The notes under the pieces: generated by a model
The model's input: the letters and a program-made list of their open reading frames with translations, nothing else
The model's database searches: none
Told to the model about the DNA's origin: nothing
Shown: in pieces, positions 62,999 through 64,000 of the stretch
Layout of the letters: each line of letters starts with the position of its first letter
Numbering within the stretch: the stretch's first letter is position 1
DNA from: Monoplex corrugatus
Taxonomy: Eukaryota > Mollusca > Gastropoda > Littorinimorpha > Ranellidae
Length of the DNA: 64,000 bases
Assembly: GCA_030674185.1 (NCBI GenBank)
Contig: JAPXFY010000031.1
Location: 41,858,532-41,922,531, forward strand
Direction of reading: 5' to 3'
Position numbers and translations under genes: made by a program

Positions 62999-64000
62999 CC
63001 TGCATACCTGACCTGTGGTGTTCCACAAGGATCTGTCCTTGGCCCTGTTCTTTTCACTCTTTACACCTCCCCCCTGTCCACCATCATCAACTCCCACTCT
63101 ATAAAACACCACTTCTATGCTGATGACACCCAACTTCAAGACAGTGACTCACCTGATAATATACAGCGCCTGTTGACTCGCACCACTGTGTGTTACTCGG
63201 ACATTAAGAACTGGATGACACACAATAAACTTCAGCTTAATGACGACAAGACAGAAGCTATCCTCATTGGCACCCGTCAGAAACTTTCTCAGCTGCCTCC
63301 TCTTTCTCTCCCATTATGTAACACATCAGTCCCAATTTCTGATTCAGCTAAAAACCTTGGTGTCTGCATTGACTCTACCCTGTCCATGAACAACTTTGTT
63401 TCTCAAACTGCCAGATCTTGCTACTATCATCTCCATCGTATAAGGCTGATCAGGAAGTATCTCTCTGTGGAAACAACTGCAAAACTCGTTCTCTCCTTCA
63501 TAATGTCTCGCATTGACTATTGCAATTCACTCCTGTCTGGTCTTCCTGCCTCCACCATTCACATCCTACAGCGCATTCAAAACAATGCTGTACGCCTTGT
63601 ACTCAAAAAGAAAAAAGCTGACCACATATCTCCTCTCCTGGCACAACTTCAATGGCTCCCTGTATCAAAGCGCATACAATACAAACTAGACACCATGTGC
63701 TACAAAAGCCTCAATAACGCAGCCCCCGATTACCTGTCAAGCCTACTTGAGATCTATCTTCCCTCATGTACCCTCCGCTCTGCCTCCGATCCTCTGACTT
63801 TTCGCTTTCCACGCACTAAGCTCAATACCTATGGTCCACGAGCCTTCTCTGTTTCTGGTCCACTCTCCTGGAACAAACTTCCTCTCTCAGTCCGTCAGCA
63901 ACCTACTTTTGTCTCCTTCAAGTCCGCTCTCAAAACCCACCTTTTCTCCTCTGCATAAAATCCTAACCTCACTCAACCCCCCCTCCCCCCTCTGCAGCCT
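62999..64000 (+). pseudogene. L2/CR1-like LINE, 5'-truncated but open, runs off the window
   Basis: One uninterrupted frame (to the TAA at 63956-63958) contains [30 protein letters not shown] (RT active site), [98 protein letters not shown] and [13 protein letters not shown]. About 320 codons of RT and C-terminal domain. The endonuclease and N-terminal RT are missing, hence not autonomous. Close similarity to 49722-51130 and the lack of stops suggest a fairly recent insertion. The 3' UTR continues beyond 64000. Confidence 0.88.

Overview
This is eukaryotic, animal nuclear DNA. GT-AG introns, long CA/TG tracts, many tRNA-derived SINEs, L2/CR1-like and RTE-like LINEs, a DIRS-like retrotransposon and minisatellites fill the window. 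The repeat mixture is what I would expect of a mollusc, probably a gastropod, but that is inference; no single marker fixes the species. Only two convincing protein-coding genes are visible.

Left part (about 2.1-10.5 kb, + strand): a degraded DIRS-like retrotransposon (Gag-like region with three tandem units of about 0.5 kb, then a reverse transcriptase fragment) is split by a complete P-superfamily DNA transposon. The transposon runs 2553-7199, has imperfect 34-bp inverted termini (CACAGAA...), and is flanked by identical 8-bp duplications CTTCACAC. It encodes a two-exon, 909-residue THAP-type transposase with an apparently intact zinc finger and D-D-E residues. The DIRS tandem units elsewhere in the window show the empty target site.

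Middle (about 10.5-31 kb): no host gene recognised. It holds LINE tails, SINEs, a fold-back element, and minisatellites with 40, 81/86, 104 and about 50-bp units.

Right part (31.0-61.0 kb, - strand): the last eight coding exons of an ATP11-type (class VI) P4-ATPase, a phospholipid flippase. They code for transmembrane segments M5 to M10 and the C-terminal tail (about 252 residues). Upstream exons lie beyond the window. Exon phases agree throughout, except that two exons each carry an apparent 1-nt indel. The introns are crowded with repeats. The intron before the M10 exon holds about 35 copies of a 46-bp satellite whose unit resembles that exon's own 3' splice site (TTTCACAG then ARACTGGGC on the - strand). 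This is the most unusual structure in the window.

Dispersed over the window is a TTAA-flanked palindromic MITE (termini TTAACCCTTTGAC), in places nested within itself. A second TTAA-flanked non-autonomous element lies at 51.5 kb. Both look piggyBac-like from their ends. The window ends inside a 5'-truncated but open L2/CR1-like LINE.
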